The position numbers were made by a program, and so were the translations under genes. DNA of 64,000 bases from Streptomyces sp. A 4/2 (GTDB lineage Bacteria; Actinomycetota; Actinomycetes; Streptomycetales; Streptomycetaceae): positions 1 to 64,000 of the forward strand of contig NZ_CALNVW010000051.1 in assembly GCF_940670765.1 (NCBI RefSeq), given 5' to 3'. Numbering within the stretch: position 1 is the stretch's first letter; each line of letters begins with the position of its first letter. The notes under the pieces were generated by a model. The model had not been told where the DNA came from. It made no database searches and saw only the letters and a list, made by a program, of their open reading frames with translations. This document shows positions 33,783 to 42,428 of the stretch, one piece after another.

Positions 33783-35075
33783 TCAGGGCGGTGTACCCGG
33801 ACCCCGCACCGCGGGCGCCGTGGAGTGCGGCAGCAGATCCGTCGGGTCCGCCGGGCGGATCACCTCGACCTCCACCCCCTCGGCGAAGCGGTACGGGCGG
33901 TGCGCGAGGATCTCGGCCAGCCGGCGGCGCACCCGGGACATCTCCGCCCGCACCGTCACCGTCCGCGTCGCGTCGCCGAACAGACCGTCCGCCAGTTCGG
34001 CGGCGGTGCGCCCCTCGCGGTGCAGGCTCAGCACGTACAGCAGTTCCGCGTGGCGCGGTGTCAGCTCCTGCGTCCAGCTCCCCGACGCGCCCGACACGGT
34101 CACCGACCACCGCCGGCGCCCACTCAGATCGAGGACGACGCGGCTCGTCGGCGTGCCCCCGCCCGGCTCCGTACCCTCCTCGTCCAGCCGGATCAGCCAG
34201 CCGCCGGGCAGCGGCTCCACCGTGCACATGCCCAGCGAGGGAAGCCAGACCCGCCCCGCGGCGAAGGACTTGGGCAGCGGCAGCCGGTCCGTCGGCGGCA
34301 TCCCGGTCACCGCCGCGGGCCAGCCGTGCGCGTCCACCACCAGGGCCCGGCCGCCCACTCTGCTCAGAATCGGCGAGCCCACGGAGCGCAGCCGGTCGAC
34401 CGTCACCAGATGCCGCTTCTGCAGTTCCGCCGTGGCCAGCCGGGCCACCGAGTCGACCAGCGCCAGCATGGCCGGATGGAAGGTGGAGTCGGGCCCACTG
34501 ACATCGAGGACACCGATCAGCCGCCCGTCACGCGGATCGTGGATCGGCGCGGCGGCGCAGGTCCAGTTCCGCAGCGTACGGACGAAGTGCTCGGCGGAGT
34601 GCACCTGGACGGCCCGGCCCGTCGCCAGCACCGTGCCGACCGCGTTGGTGCCGGTGGCGCCCTCGCTCCAGGCGGCGCCCTCCGCCAGACAGATGCGGTC
34701 GGCCTTGCGCATCGTCGCCCGGTTGCCGCTGCGCCACAGCACCCGGCCCTCGGCGTCCGTGACCACCATGACCTGCATCGACGCGTCGACGGCCGGGGCC
34801 AGCTCCTGACTGAGCGTCGGCAGCAGGCCGCTGAGCTGGGTGGCCCGGCGCCGGTGCTCCAACTCCTCCGTGCCCAGCAGCACGCTGCGGGTGTCCTGCT
34901 CCGGGTCGATGCCTGCCCGGAACATCCGCTGCCAGGACGCGTCGATGACCGGACGCGCGGCGAGTTCGGGACGGCCGCCCGCCAGCGCTGCCTCACGCAG
35001 GCCGTGCAGCGCGCGCGCCGTCTCCTGGGTGTGCCGGGCGTCCAGACCAGCCGTACGGGGGGCTCCGGTCCTCAT
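33783..35075 (-). CDS. GAF domain transcriptional regulator (AcoR-like)
   Basis: 430 aa. The N-terminal part has VIDASWQRMFRAGIDPEQD and a GAF domain (residues about 75-240: VMVVTDAEGRVLWRSGN, EGAAWSEGATGTNAVGTVLATGRAVQVHSAEHF, CAAAPIHDPRDGRLIGVLDVSGP), as in acetoin/sigma-54 activators. No AAA+ domain follows. Instead the C-terminal 100 residues hold a winged helix-like region (LTPRHAELLYVLSLHREGRTAAELADGLFGD, TVRAEMSRVRRRLAEIL). ATG at 35075 has GGGAG 7 nt upstream. The target and ligand are unknown. No acetoin or aldehyde dehydrogenase gene is adjacent. Confidence 0.83.
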   Translation of the reverse strand: MRTGAPRTAGLDARHTQETARALHGLREAALAGGRPELAARPVIDASWQRMFRAGIDPEQDTRSVLLGTEELEHRRRATQLSGLLPTLSQELAPAVDASMQVMVVTDAEGRVLWRSGNRATMRKADRICLAEGAAWSEGATGTNAVGTVLATGRAVQVHSAEHFVRTLRNWTCAAAPIHDPRDGRLIGVLDVSGPDSTFHPAMLALVDSVARLATAELQKRHLVTVDRLRSVGSPILSRVGGRALVVDAHGWPAAVTGMPPTDRLPLPKSFAAGRVWLPSLGMCTVEPLPGGWLIRLDEEGTEPGGGTPTSRVVLDLSGRRRWSVTVSGASGSWTQELTPRHAELLYVLSLHREGRTAAELADGLFGDATRTVTVRAEMSRVRRRLAEILAHRPYRFAEGVEVEVIRPADPTDLLPHSTAPAVRGPGTPP

Positions 35076-35315
35076 GAGGTACTCCCGAATCGGTCCAGCG
35101 GGGCAAATCGGTGCGGGACGGTGCGGACACCGCCCCGGTGGGTGCCCCATCGTGCATCCCCGGACGCCGACGCGCACCGCTCTCGACACATCCGGTTCCA
35201 GGTCTGCAACTGTCTGCAACTCTCGCGCGCACCCGGCCGGTCGTACGAGGATGGGTGGACCAGCCGGGGTGGTGCCGTGTCGGCGCAGCACCAACCCCGG
35301 CTGATATCCGTGTCC

Positions 35316-36950
35316 CTACGCCTCGACCCTCGCGCGGTCGACGACCGTCGCCAGGTCCAGCGTGTGCGGCAGGGTACCGAAGGCGCTGCCCCAGTCACCG
35401 CCCAGCCGCGACGCGCAGAACGCGTCAGCCACCTCGGGCGGCGCCCAGCGCACCAGCAGCGAGCCCTGGAGCACCAGCGCGATGCGCTCGACCACCCGCC
35501 GGGCCCGCGCCTCGATCCCCTCCAGATCGGCCAGTTCGCCCAGCAGGTCCTTCATCGCCCGGTCCAGCCGGTGATCCCCGCCGCGCGCCTTGCCGACCTC
35601 CTGCAGAAAGGCGTTGAGCGCCGAAGGCTCGCGTTGCAGGGCCCGCAGAACGTCCAGCGCCTGTACGTTGCCCGAGCCCTCCCAGATGGAGTTGAGCGGG
35701 GACTCGCGCAGCAGCCGGGGCATCCCCGACTCCTCGACGTAGCCGTTGCCGCCCAGGCATTCGAGTGCCTCGGCGACCACGGGCGTGGCGCGCTTGGTCA
35801 CCCAGTACTTGGCCGCCGGCACCGCGAGCCGCAGGAAGGCCCGCTCCTCGTCGGTGTCGCTGTCGTACGCCGCGGCCAGCCGCATCGCCAGCGTGCTCGC
35901 GGCCTCGGACTCCAGCGCCATGTCGGCCAGTACGTTGCGCATCAGCGGCTTGTCGATGAGCTCCCCGCCGAACGCGCTGCGGTGCGCGGCATGGTGCACG
36001 GCCTGGGTCACGGCCTGCCGCATCAGCGCGGCGGAACCGATCGTGCAGTCCAGCCTGGTCGCGGCCACCATCTCGATGATGGTGCGCACCCCGCGGCCCT
36101 CCTCGCCGACCCTGCGCGCCCAGGTCCCGTCGAACTCGACCTCGCTCGACGCGTTGGACCGGTTGCCCAGTTTGTCCTTGAGCCGCTGGATCGCGAACAC
36201 ATTGCGGGTCCCGTCCGCCAGCACCCGGGGCACCAGGAAACAGGTCAGCCCGTCCGGTGCCTGTGCCAGGACCAGGAAGCCGTCGGACATCGGCGCCGAG
36301 CAGAACCACTTGTGCCCGGTGAGCAGGTATTCGCCGTCCGCGCCGAGCGGTACCGCGCTCGTCGTGTTGGCCCGGACGTCACTGCCGCCCTGCTTCTCCG
36401 TCATCCCCATCCCGAACAGGGCGCCCGGTTTGAGCGGTGCGGGCCGCAGCTCCTGCTCGTACAGGTGCGAGGTGAGCCGCGGCTCCCACTCGGCGGCGAG
36501 CGCCGGATCGGCCCGCAGCGCGGGCACCGCCGCGTGGGTCATCGACACCGGGCAGCCGTGCCCCGCCTCGACCTGGCTCCACACCAGGAACCCGGCCGCG
36601 CGCCGCACATGACCGGCCGGTCTGCCCCAGGCGTCCGTCAGGCCCGCCGACACGGCCTTGCCGAGGAGCCGGTGCCAGGCCGGATGGAACTCCACCTCGT
36701 CGATCCGGTGCCCGTAACGGTCGTGCGTACGCAGGCGCGGTGGATTCTCGTTCGCCTGGAATCCCCACTCCTGGGCCTGCGCCGATCCGGCGCTGCGGCC
36801 GAGCAGAGTCAGTTCCTCCCTCACCCCGTCGATGAGCTCGGGTGCGGTGTGCCGGTCCACCGCTTCGGCCAGGACCCGGTCGGATGTGAAGACGTCATGT
36901 CCCACCAGGGGTGGAGGCTGGTTGGTCACTGTGTGAGTGCTCGCTGCCAT
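35316..36950 (-). CDS. acyl-CoA dehydrogenase family, AidB-like
   Basis: 544 aa FAD protein of the AidB branch (about 540 aa, longer than the 380-aa acyl-CoA dehydrogenases). Visible are the flavin segment GMGMTEKQGGSDVRANTT, WFCSAPMSDGFLVLAQ, RLKDKLGNRSNASSEVEF with the residues typical of AidB, and ECLGGNGYVEESGMPRLLRESPLNSIWEGSGNVQALDVLRAL. E. coli AidB responds to DNA alkylation. Here the role is unproven. ATG at 36950 is only 17 bp from the divergent BrkB gene, so their promoters must overlap. Confidence 0.9.
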   Translation of the reverse strand: MAASTHTVTNQPPPLVGHDVFTSDRVLAEAVDRHTAPELIDGVREELTLLGRSAGSAQAQEWGFQANENPPRLRTHDRYGHRIDEVEFHPAWHRLLGKAVSAGLTDAWGRPAGHVRRAAGFLVWSQVEAGHGCPVSMTHAAVPALRADPALAAEWEPRLTSHLYEQELRPAPLKPGALFGMGMTEKQGGSDVRANTTSAVPLGADGEYLLTGHKWFCSAPMSDGFLVLAQAPDGLTCFLVPRVLADGTRNVFAIQRLKDKLGNRSNASSEVEFDGTWARRVGEEGRGVRTIIEMVAATRLDCTIGSAALMRQAVTQAVHHAAHRSAFGGELIDKPLMRNVLADMALESEAASTLAMRLAAAYDSDTDEERAFLRLAVPAAKYWVTKRATPVVAEALECLGGNGYVEESGMPRLLRESPLNSIWEGSGNVQALDVLRALQREPSALNAFLQEVGKARGGDHRLDRAMKDLLGELADLEGIEARARRVVERIALVLQGSLLVRWAPPEVADAFCASRLGGDWGSAFGTLPHTLDLATVVDRARVEA

Positions 36951-36955
36951 GGAGC

Positions 36956-36961
36956 TACGGT
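36956..36961 (+). promoter_or_regulatory. putative -10 box for the BrkB gene
   Basis: TACGGT lies 6 nt before the GTG at 36968, the spacing expected of a leaderless transcript. The AAGGAGG at 36962-36967 touches the GTG and is too close to act as a normal ribosome site. Confidence 0.4.
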
Positions 36962-36967
36962 AAGGAG

Positions 36968-38101
36968 GTGCAGGCAGCAAAAGAAACAGGCGAGCGGCAA
37001 CCAGGCCTGCTCCACAGGGCCAGAGCCCTCTACCGCAATGTCTCCAAGCGCAAGATGGCGTGGTTGCTACTGAAGGACACCGTCAACTCGTGCATGGAGT
37101 ACCGGATTCTGGGACTCGCCGCGGAGGCGGCGTTCTTCACGCTGCTCTCGCTGCCGCCGCTGCTGCTCAGTCTGATCGCCCTGCTCGGCTACGTCGACGG
37201 CTGGACCGACACCCACACCGTCTTCAGTCTTGAGCAGAACCTCCTGCACGCCTCCCGGACGATCCTCTCCGACCGGGGCGTCCACGACTTCGCGACACCG
37301 CTCCTGGAGGACGTCACCCACGGCAAACGCCCCGACATCGTCTCGATCGGTTTCGCGTTCGCGCTGTGGTCGGGGTCGCGGGCGGTCAACGTCTTCATCG
37401 ACACCATCACCGTGATGTACGGACTCGACGGCCGGCGCGGCATCGTGATGACCCGGCTCCTCTCGATCCTGCTGTACGTCGTCGCCCTGGTGATCGGCGC
37501 GGTGGTGCTGCCGCTGGCGGTGGCGGGCCCCGACCGGGTCGTCGAGTTCGTTCCCGGCGGCGAACAGCTCGTGGCGTTCCTGTACTGGCCCGTGGTGATC
37601 CTGCTGTCGATCGCCTTCCTCACCACGCTCTACCACGTCTCCGTACCGGTGCGTTCGCCCTGGGTCGAGGACATCCCCGGCGCGCTGGTGGCCCTCGCCA
37701 TGTGGTTCGTGGGGAGCTTCCTGCTGCGGATCTACCTCACGAGCACCGTCGAGGGCCCGACGATCTACGGCTCGCTCGCCGCCCCCGTCGCGGTCCTGCT
37801 GTGGATCGGGGTGTCGGCCTTCGCCGTCCTGGCCGGGGCGGCGGTCAACGCTGCCATCGACCGGGTCTGGCCCTCGGTGGCGACCGCGGCGGCCCGCGCC
37901 GCGAACGAGCGGCTGCGCGCCGAACAGAACGCTCGCGCGGGCGTCGGGCACCACCCGGACGCCCCGGACCACACCACCGACGAGGACGACGACGAGGACG
38001 GCGGGTCGGAGATGCCGTCCGAATTCCCCGAGCGCTGGTCGCGGTTCCTGCCGCCCGAGGACGTCACCTCACGCCTGCGCTCGAAGAAGGGCGGGGAGTG
38101 A
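36968..38101 (+). CDS. YihY/BrkB family membrane protein
   Basis: 377 aa integral membrane protein. After a basic N-terminus (RARALYRNVSKRKMAWLLLKDTVNSCMEYRILGLAAEAAFFTLLSLPPLLLSLIALLGY) come about six hydrophobic segments. ALWSGSRAVNVFIDTITVMYG and the late TVEGPTIYGSLAAPVAVLLWIGVSAFAVLAGAAVNA are family marks. The tail from about 320 is acidic and disordered. The old name ribonuclease BN for this family is wrong. It may be a transporter. The start is uncertain: GTG 36968 is preferred, GTG 36911 is possible but overlaps the divergent gene. Confidence 0.85.
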   Translation: MQAAKETGERQPGLLHRARALYRNVSKRKMAWLLLKDTVNSCMEYRILGLAAEAAFFTLLSLPPLLLSLIALLGYVDGWTDTHTVFSLEQNLLHASRTILSDRGVHDFATPLLEDVTHGKRPDIVSIGFAFALWSGSRAVNVFIDTITVMYGLDGRRGIVMTRLLSILLYVVALVIGAVVLPLAVAGPDRVVEFVPGGEQLVAFLYWPVVILLSIAFLTTLYHVSVPVRSPWVEDIPGALVALAMWFVGSFLLRIYLTSTVEGPTIYGSLAAPVAVLLWIGVSAFAVLAGAAVNAAIDRVWPSVATAAARAANERLRAEQNARAGVGHHPDAPDHTTDEDDDEDGGSEMPSEFPERWSRFLPPEDVTSRLRSKKGGE

Positions 38102-38152
38102 GCTGCGGAACGTGCACGCGGTGGCCCTCCCGACGCGCACGCGGCGGCCGTC

Positions 38153-38887
38153 GTGACGTACACACAGTGGCCGTCCCGGCTGGACGGGGCCGTGATGTGG
38201 ACGCGCACCGCGCGGGCCGGTGACACGTATCCGGTCCTGCCCGACGGGTGCATCGACCTGCTCTGGACCGAGGGCAGGCTGCTGGTCGCCGGGCCGGACA
38301 CCCGGGCGTACGCCCCGGATCCGGCGCTCGCCGGGCGGTACGCCGGCGTGCGTTTCGCACCCGGAACCGGGCCCGCGTACCTCGGCGTACCCGCACACGA
38401 ACTGCGCGACCGGCGGGTCGAGCTGAGCGACCTGTGGCCCGGTGCGGACACCCGCAGGCTCACCGAGCGCATCGACGCGGCCCCCGACCCGGCCGCCGCC
38501 CTGGAACGTCTCGCCCTGCACCGGGCGGCCCGGACCGGGCCGCCCGACCCGGTACTGCGGGCCGTCGCCGGGCACCTCGGCGCGGGCCGTTCCGTCGCGG
38601 CCACCGCACAGGCGGTCGGCCTCGGCGCACGCCGGCTGCACCGGCGGTCCCTGGCGGCCTTCGGCTACGGACCGAAGACCCTCGCCCGGGTGCTGAGGCT
38701 CCAGCGGGCGCTCGCCCTCGTCGCGGGCGGAGCGCCGTACGCCGAAGCCGCCCTGACCGCGGGCTGCACCGACCAGGCGCACCTCGCCCGTGAGATGCGC
38801 GACCTGGCGGGGATGCCGCTGAGCGCCTACGTGGCGTCGGCGAACAGCGACACCTCACAGCCGTCCGGGTCCCACAGCGTCGCGTAA
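38153..38887 (+). CDS. AraC family transcriptional regulator
   Basis: 244 aa. The N-terminal sensing domain (YPVLPDGCIDLLWTEGRLLVAGPDT, GVRFAPGTGPAYLGVPAHELRDRRVELSDLWP) is the type found in single-domain-linked AraC regulators of Streptomyces. The C-terminal double helix-turn-helix runs from about 150 (VAATAQAVGLGARRLHRRSLAAFGYGPKTLARVLRLQRAL, TAGCTDQAHLAREMRDLAGMPLSAY). The GTG start is at 38153. Its last 61 bp overlap the VOC gene on the other strand. It probably regulates that gene or itself. The ligand is unknown. Confidence 0.87.
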   Translation: MTYTQWPSRLDGAVMWTRTARAGDTYPVLPDGCIDLLWTEGRLLVAGPDTRAYAPDPALAGRYAGVRFAPGTGPAYLGVPAHELRDRRVELSDLWPGADTRRLTERIDAAPDPAAALERLALHRAARTGPPDPVLRAVAGHLGAGRSVAATAQAVGLGARRLHRRSLAAFGYGPKTLARVLRLQRALALVAGGAPYAEAALTAGCTDQAHLAREMRDLAGMPLSAYVASANSDTSQPSGSHSVA

Positions 38888-39219
38888 CGCTGCCCCCAGA
38901 ACGCGTCCCAGGGCTCGAGGTGTCCGCGGTGGCCCGCCTCCACCAGCGCCGCGTACGTGGTGTCGACCTCGGCGGGCGAGTCGCAGCCGAAGCAGGGTCC
39001 GGCCCGGCCCCCCGACTGCGGCGGCTGCCACCCCGGATCGAAGGACCGGACGGTCTCCTCGGTGTCCCAGAGGATCCGTGTCCCGCCGGGCAGCACCGCC
39101 TCGGCGTGCGGCCGGGTGTCGGCGTCGGCGGGGATGTCCACGCCGAGGAGCCGGTAGAAGGAGAGGGATGCGGCCATGTCGGCGACGACGAGGCCGATCG
39201 CGTCGAATCGTGGAGTCAT
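38827..39219 (-). CDS. VOC family protein (glyoxalase/bleomycin resistance fold)
   Basis: 130 aa. The paired beta-alpha-beta-beta-beta modules are seen as RFDAIGLVVADMAASLSFYRLLGVDIP and the C-terminal RYATLWDPDGCEVSLFA, with metal-type Glu near the end. Function in this family varies from lyase to antibiotic binding and cannot be chosen here. ATG at 39219 is preceded by TACGGT 6 nt upstream, which may be a leaderless promoter. It is convergent with, and overlaps, the AraC regulator gene. Confidence 0.87.
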   Translation of the reverse strand: MTPRFDAIGLVVADMAASLSFYRLLGVDIPADADTRPHAEAVLPGGTRILWDTEETVRSFDPGWQPPQSGGRAGPCFGCDSPAEVDTTYAALVEAGHRGHLEPWDAFWGQRYATLWDPDGCEVSLFADAT

Positions 39220-39622
39220 GCGCTCACCGTAAACAGCGGTCGCGCCGACGGTCTTGTACGAATCGGACACCCCGACCGGGCACGTCCCGCCCCGCCCACC
39301 AGGCAGCTTCCCGCCACCCGGACGGCGACGGCGTGCCGGGGCGAGGGCACCATCCTCGCCCCGGCACGCCGCCGCACACCGGACCGAAAGCCGCCGCACG
39401 CCGATCCCGCGCGGCCGACCCACCCGGCGTAACGGACCAGGTGGTACCGCGGGTTACGGCTTTTGGCGAAGGCTTGGCGCCGTCCTTACGAAAATGAGCG
39501 CCCGGGGCCACAGGGGTCGCCCGTCCGGTGGCCATGTCCGCCGACGGGTGTCACGAGCCGTTGCGCAGCCCTTACGCTGAGGTGCGCGGCAGACACGCGC
39601 AGTGCGCGCGGAGGAGTTCGCC
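39220..39622. other. 403-bp divergent intergenic region
   Basis: It separates the VOC gene (minus) from the LAL regulator gene (plus). The only features seen are a -10-like TACGGT for the VOC gene at 39226-39231 and the GGAGGAG ribosome site of the regulator near 39610. No coding potential was recognised. Confidence 0.5.
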
Positions 39623-41971
39623 GTGCACACAGGAACGCTCAGGAAGCGCGGCGGGGGCGGCATGGCACTCGGTTACAGTCGGCGCACCGGCGAACTTCCC
39701 GTGGAGGTGACCGGCTTCGTCGGTCGTACGGCGGAGCTCGCCCAGGTCCGCGAACTGCTCGTCCGGGCACGGCTGGTCACCCTCGTCGGACCCGGCGGGG
39801 TGGGCAAGAGCAGGCTGGCGATGCGTGCGGCGTTCACTCTCAAGGGGGAGTATGCCGACGGGGTCGTCCTGGCCGAACTGTCCTCGCTGCACGACCCCGA
39901 ACTGCTGCCGCAGGCCCTGGCCAGCGCCCTGGGGATGGCCGAACAGAGCGGCCGGATCCTGCTGGACGTCCTCATGGAGCACCTCCAGGACCGCAGGCTG
40001 CTGCTCGTCCTCGACACCTGTGAACACCACCTGGACGCCTGCGCGTTCCTCGCCGACCTGCTGCTGCGCGAGGCGCCCGGAGTGACCGTGTTCGCCACCA
40101 GCCGGCAACCCCTGGACGTCCCCGGTGAGCACACCCTGCCCGTACAGCCGCTGGGGTACGACGACGCGACGACGCTCTTCGAACAGCGCGCGGCGGCCGT
40201 CGTCCCCGGCTTCCGGGTCACCGCTGCCAACCGCCACCACGTCCTGGCGCTGTGCCGCAGGCTGGACGGCATACCGCTGGCCATCGAGCTGGCCACGGTA
40301 CGGCTCAGGGCCATCCCTCTCGACCAGTTGACCGCCCGCCTCGAACACCGCTTCCGGGTGCTCACCGGCGGACGCCGCAGTGCCGCTCTGCCCCGGCACC
40401 AGACCCTGCGCACCGCGATCGACTGGAGCCACGACCTGTGCTCGGCCGAGGAACGGCTGCTCTGGGCGCGGCTCTCGGTGTTCGCCGGGCCGTTCGATCT
40501 CACCGCTGTCGAGGAGGTCTGCTCGGGCGAGGGCCTGCCGCGCGACGAGATCCTGGAGCACCTCATCGGCCTGGTCGACAAGTCGGTGGTGCTGCGGGAC
40601 AGCGCGGACGGCTCCCGGTACCGGCTGCTCGACACCATCAGGGAGTACGGAGCGGACCACTGCGGCACGCTGGGCGGCGACGAGCAGGAACGCTGCCGCC
40701 AACGGCACCGTGACCACTACCTGGCCCGCGTCCAGCACTTCTACCAGACGGTCCTCACGTCCGAACAGGTGCCGTTGTACTGGCAGTTGTACCGGGATCT
40801 GGCCGATCTGCGGAGCGCGCTCGACTACTCGCTGGCCCGCCCCGACGGCGTCCGGCCCGGTCTGGAGATGGCCGCCAGGCTGTGGCCGTTCTGGGTGACG
40901 GCCGGGCTCTCCAAGGAAGGCCGGTACTGGCTGGGCCGAGGCATCGACGCAGATCCGTCCCCCTGCCGGGAGCGGGCCCTGGCGATGCTGTGGCGCAGTC
41001 TCCTCGCGCTGGTGCAGGGCGATCTCGAACCGGCCCTGGAGGGCTTCGAGGAGGCCCGGCAGGTGGCCGTGGAAGCCGGTTCCGACCTCGAACTCGCCCT
41101 GGCCACCGGCTATGTGGGCGGGGTCCGCTGGCTGCTCGGCGACCCCGAGAGCGGACAGCAGCTGATGGACGACGCGCTGGCCCGCCAGCACCGGCTGAAC
41201 GACCGCCTCGGACTGGTCGTCTTCCACTACCAGAAGGGCTACATGCACGCCGTGCTCCGTGACTCGGTCTCCGCGGTCGAGGAGTGCGAGAGGGCACTGG
41301 TGCTGCTCGGTGACGAGAGCGGCGAATGCATCATCAAGGGACAGATCCTGGTCGTCGAGGCGATGGCGGCCTGGGCGCGCGGCGAGCCGGTGGAGTGCGT
41401 CTCGCTGGCCAGGTCGGGCCTGCGGAGCAGCCGCGAGGTCAGCGAGATGTTCGGTGCGGCGAACAGCCTGGAACTGCTGGCCTGGGGCGCCGCGGAACTC
41501 GGGAGTTCCAGCAGGGCGGCCTGGCTGCTGGGTGCGGCCGGAGCGCTGTGGCGCAAGGTCGGGTCCCCGATGGTGGGGGCCGCGGTGTACCTCGACGACC
41601 ACACCCGGGTGGAGTGCGCCGTCCGCTCCGCGCTGGGCGACGGGGAGTTCGCCGCGCTCTTCGCGCAGGGCGCGGAACTCCCGCTGGACCGGGCCGTGGA
41701 GCTGGCGCTCGCCGACGCCGACACCCCGACCCCGGCCCTGACGGGACCGGCCGACTCGACGCCCGGTGACGTCCTGACCCGCCGGGAGCGGCAGGTGGCG
41801 GCACTGGTCTCGCAGGGGCTGACCAACCGCGAGATCTCGGAGCGCCTGGTGATCTCCAAACGCACCGCCGACGCCCACGTCGAGCACATCCTCGCGAAGC
41901 TCGGGTTCTCCTCCCGGGCACAGATCGCCGCACTGGCGGGCCGCGCCGACGGCGCCCGGGGCACGACGTGA
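39623..41971 (+). CDS. LAL-type LuxR family transcriptional regulator
   Basis: 782 aa. An N-terminal AAA/NB-ARC ATPase (GFVGRTAELAQVRELL, P-loop LVGPGGVGKSRLAM, Walker B RLLLVLDTCEHHLDAC) is followed by TPR-like helices. A C-terminal LuxR helix-turn-helix occupies about 720-775 (LTRRERQVAALVSQGLTNREISERLVISKRTADAHVEHILAKLGFSSRAQIAAL). The GTG at 39623 is chosen because GGAGGAG lies 6 nt upstream. Regulators of this class often control nearby biosynthetic genes, so the NRPS 0.5 kb downstream on the other strand is a natural target. Confidence 0.87.
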   Translation: MHTGTLRKRGGGGMALGYSRRTGELPVEVTGFVGRTAELAQVRELLVRARLVTLVGPGGVGKSRLAMRAAFTLKGEYADGVVLAELSSLHDPELLPQALASALGMAEQSGRILLDVLMEHLQDRRLLLVLDTCEHHLDACAFLADLLLREAPGVTVFATSRQPLDVPGEHTLPVQPLGYDDATTLFEQRAAAVVPGFRVTAANRHHVLALCRRLDGIPLAIELATVRLRAIPLDQLTARLEHRFRVLTGGRRSAALPRHQTLRTAIDWSHDLCSAEERLLWARLSVFAGPFDLTAVEEVCSGEGLPRDEILEHLIGLVDKSVVLRDSADGSRYRLLDTIREYGADHCGTLGGDEQERCRQRHRDHYLARVQHFYQTVLTSEQVPLYWQLYRDLADLRSALDYSLARPDGVRPGLEMAARLWPFWVTAGLSKEGRYWLGRGIDADPSPCRERALAMLWRSLLALVQGDLEPALEGFEEARQVAVEAGSDLELALATGYVGGVRWLLGDPESGQQLMDDALARQHRLNDRLGLVVFHYQKGYMHAVLRDSVSAVEECERALVLLGDESGECIIKGQILVVEAMAAWARGEPVECVSLARSGLRSSREVSEMFGAANSLELLAWGAAELGSSSRAAWLLGAAGALWRKVGSPMVGAAVYLDDHTRVECAVRSALGDGEFAALFAQGAELPLDRAVELALADADTPTPALTGPADSTPGDVLTRRERQVAALVSQGLTNREISERLVISKRTADAHVEHILAKLGFSSRAQIAALAGRADGARGTT

Positions 41972-42002
41972 CCTCCACCGGGCCGCCGGTCACGGCCGCC
42001 GG

Positions 42003-42359
42003 TCAGGGCCGCAGGTCGCTCTGGCCGCAGATCCAGGCCAGGGCCTCGTACACCCCGCGGGCGTGGTCGTCCGGCACATCGCGCTGCGCCGTGTCCTCCA
42101 ACTGCACGGCCACCGCGTCCACTTCGGCGGTCAGCAGCCCCAGGTCCGGCGCACCCGCGTCCGTACCGCCCGTGACCGGGGCGGCGTCCGCCCGGCCCAG
42201 GGCCCAGCGGTAACCGGTCAGCGCACCGCGGGAGAACGGTGTCCGCCCGTCCGGCCCGGCGGTGGCCGCCTCCAATTTCCGGTACGCCGCTTCCACCTCC
42301 GCGCGGTATCTGGTGCCCACGTGCTCGTCCTCGAATGGTTCTCTCTCCGGCGTGCTCAT
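42003..42359 (-). CDS. hypothetical protein beside NRPS
   Basis: 118 aa, acidic and soluble, no domain recognised. MSTPEREPFEDEHVGTRYRAEVEAAYRKLEAA begins a helical protein with LTGYRWALGRADAAPVT and a C-terminal GVYEALAWICGQ. It follows the NRPS gene by 69 bp on the same strand, so it could be co-transcribed. It is not MbtH-like: the tryptophan-rich signature is absent. Confidence 0.65.
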   Translation of the reverse strand: MSTPEREPFEDEHVGTRYRAEVEAAYRKLEAATAGPDGRTPFSRGALTGYRWALGRADAAPVTGGTDAGAPDLGLLTAEVDAVAVQLEDTAQRDVPDDHARGVYEALAWICGQSDLRP

Positions 42360-42428
42360 ACCTCTGCGTGTGTCCCGTTCCGTGGTGGTGATGTCTCTTC
42401 CGGGGCTCCGCTCCCGCGGAGCCGTCCG

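Noticed and set aside
42003..42359. MbtH-like partner for the NRPS
   Set aside because: Length (118 aa) and sequence lack the MbtH tryptophan and NxE-type signature.
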